Source: Haloplanus ruber
Lineage (GTDB): Archaea > Halobacteriota > Halobacteria > Halobacteriales > Haloferacaceae
DNA length: 64,000 bases
Assembly: GCF_024494725.1 (NCBI RefSeq)
Contig: NZ_JANHDK010000001.1
Span: 1,240,001 to 1,304,000 of the forward strand
Direction of reading: 5' to 3'
In this document: one piece after another, positions 63,068 to 64,000 of the stretch
How the letters are laid out: each line of letters begins with the position of its first letter
Position numbering within the stretch: the stretch's first letter is position 1
Notes under the pieces: generated by a model
What the model was told of the DNA's origin: nothing
The model's input: the letters and a program-made list of their open reading frames with translations, nothing else
Database searches by the model: none
Translations under genes and position numbers: made by a program

Positions 63068-63583
63068 GTGTCTCTCCGTCGACGCCTCCGCCGACTCCCG
63101 GACGAGCGGCCTCGACTCGCCCTCGTCGCCGCCGTCCTCGCCGTCGAACTCGCCGGCGCGTCGGGCGCCGTCTTCACCGCCAGCGGCCTCGCGTCGTGGT
63201 ACGGGACGCTCCAGCGACCGGCGCTCGCACCGCCGAACTGGGTGTTCGGCCCGGTGTGGACCGCACTCTTTGCCCTCATGGGTGTCGCCGTCTGGCTGGT
63301 GTGGCGGCGCCTGTCGTCGCCACGGACCGGGCGCCGCGCTCGCGTCGCCCTCGCCTGTTTCGCCGTTCACTTCGTCGCCAATATTGGCTGGTCGCTGGCC
63401 TTCTTCGGCCTGCAGTCGGTCGACCTCGGCCTCGCCGTGATCGGCGTGCTCTTGGCGCTGATCCTGCTCACCGTGTGGGCGTTCGACGCGGTGGATCGAC
63501 GAGCGGCGCTCTTACTTGTCCCGTACCTCTGCTGGACGGCGTTCGCCGCGTATCTCAACTACCGGTTCTGGGCGTTGAACTAG
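63068..63583 (+). CDS. tspO: TspO/MBR family membrane protein
   Basis: A 171-residue five-helix protein. WYGTLQRPALAPPNWVFGPVWTALFALMGVAVWLVW, HFVANIGWSLAFFGLQSVDLGLAVI and LLLVPYLCWTAFAAYLNYRFWALN are the TspO hallmarks. It binds porphyrins and other ligands. Translation starts at GTG 63068; catatac at 63039-63045 is about 26 bases upstream, so a leaderless GTG start is likely and longer frames are rejected. Confidence 0.92.
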   Translation: MSLRRRLRRLPDERPRLALVAAVLAVELAGASGAVFTASGLASWYGTLQRPALAPPNWVFGPVWTALFALMGVAVWLVWRRLSSPRTGRRARVALACFAVHFVANIGWSLAFFGLQSVDLGLAVIGVLLALILLTVWAFDAVDRRAALLLVPYLCWTAFAAYLNYRFWALN

Positions 63584-63639
63584 GCGTGTAACCGCGACCC
63601 TTCGCCATGCTTTTGCCGTCAGGTCCCCACCCTCGATCC

Positions 63640-64000
63640 ATGTTTGGTGGCGGCGGCATGAACCCACGGAAGATGAAACAGATGATGGAACAGATGGGCA
63701 TCGACGTAACCGAACTCGATGCCGAGGAGGTCGTCATCCGAACGGCCGACGAGGAACTCGTCTTCAGCGACGCACAGGTGACGCGCATGGACGCACAGGG
63801 ACAGGAGACTTACCAGGTCGTCGGCGAACCCGAACACCGCGAGCCTGGGAGCGCGGCCGGCGCCGTCGAGGCCGGCGGGGCGGACACGGACGCCGCGGCG
63901 AGTGACGACACCGCGGACGCCATCCCCGAGGACGACGTCGAACTCGTCGCGACGCGGGCTGGCGTCGGCAAAAGTGAGGCACGGGCAGCGCTCGAAGCCG
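63640..64000 (+). CDS. nascent polypeptide-associated complex protein, 3' end cut by window edge
   Basis: The visible 120 codons encode [62 protein letters not shown], the archaeal NAC domain, then an acidic linker and the beginning of a UBA domain ([25 protein letters not shown]). It binds nascent chains at the ribosome exit. cttttgc at 63610-63616 supports the ATG at 63640. The stop lies beyond the window. Confidence 0.95.
   Translation, partial: MFGGGGMNPRKMKQMMEQMGIDVTELDAEEVVIRTADEELVFSDAQVTRMDAQGQETYQVVGEPEHREPGSAAGAVEAGGADTDAAASDDTADAIPEDDVELVATRAGVGKSEARAALEA

Overview
The window is chromosomal DNA from a haloarchaeon (class Halobacteria; family-level placement is not attempted). The evidence is the high GC content, very acidic proteins, archaeal-only genes (TFE, LSm, L37e, diphthine synthase, archaeosortase A, PsmB, NAC) and many haloarchaeal DUF families. 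Many genes have an AT-rich TATA-like box centred about 26-29 bases before the ATG or GTG, the layout of leaderless transcripts. I used that spacing to choose several starts and to support small genes of 36-57 codons. I see no insertion sequence, integrase, CRISPR array or rRNA. One tRNA, Leu(GAG), is present.

Layout. 1-13.1 kb: household and conserved haloarchaeal genes, including a CDGSH protein, cytochrome oxidase subunit III, a squalene/phytoene synthase, a PhoU-type regulator, an ATP-NAD kinase-like protein, a CinA-like protein, DUF2110, transcription factor E and NfeD. 13.4-19.8 kb: one tightly coupled operon for a five-part branched-chain/urea-type ABC importer plus an amidase, read as uptake and hydrolysis of an amide. 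19.9-21.9 kb: LSm, L37e and PurF. 22.0-26.6 kb: a denitrification patch with a membrane-anchored halocyanin, a Bat-type HTH regulator, copper nitrite reductase, a MoaD-like protein ending in Cys-Cys, a winged-helix/membrane-protein pair and a DUF420 protein. 26.7-31.3 kb: tRNA-Leu, a second winged-helix/membrane pair, a DyP-like plus P19-like lipoprotein pair, and archaeosortase A. 31.5-41.3 kb: diphthine synthase, a universal stress protein, malic enzyme, a GCS2-like ligase, proteasome beta and several small proteins. 41.3-49.4 kb: the complete leucine/valine set leuA, ilvB, ilvN, ilvC, leuC, leuD, leuB on the minus strand; leuA carries an apparent one-base frameshift near its start. 49.5-64.0 kb: cupin, DUF5779, metallo-hydrolase-like and JAMM-like genes, a second Bat-type regulator, an MFS transporter, MenE, methylmalonyl-CoA epimerase and mutase, a chemoreceptor, creatininase-family protein, TspO and the start of NAC.

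How the parts relate. Nitrite reductase, halocyanin and two Bat-type regulators fit facultative denitrification. A 12-base palindrome CGAA-N4-TTCG occurs near nirK, ahead of the MoaD-like gene, and again 27 kb away ahead of the second Bat-type regulator, which suggests a shared regulon. Epimerase and mutase together support methylmalonyl-CoA to succinyl-CoA conversion. Four convergent gene pairs share their stop codons in four-base palindromes.

The least explained items are the two winged-helix/three-helix membrane modules, the DyP/P19 lipoprotein pair, the Cys-Cys MoaD-like protein, a JAMM-like protein lacking one metal ligand, and a transcription factor E that has lost most of its zinc ligands.
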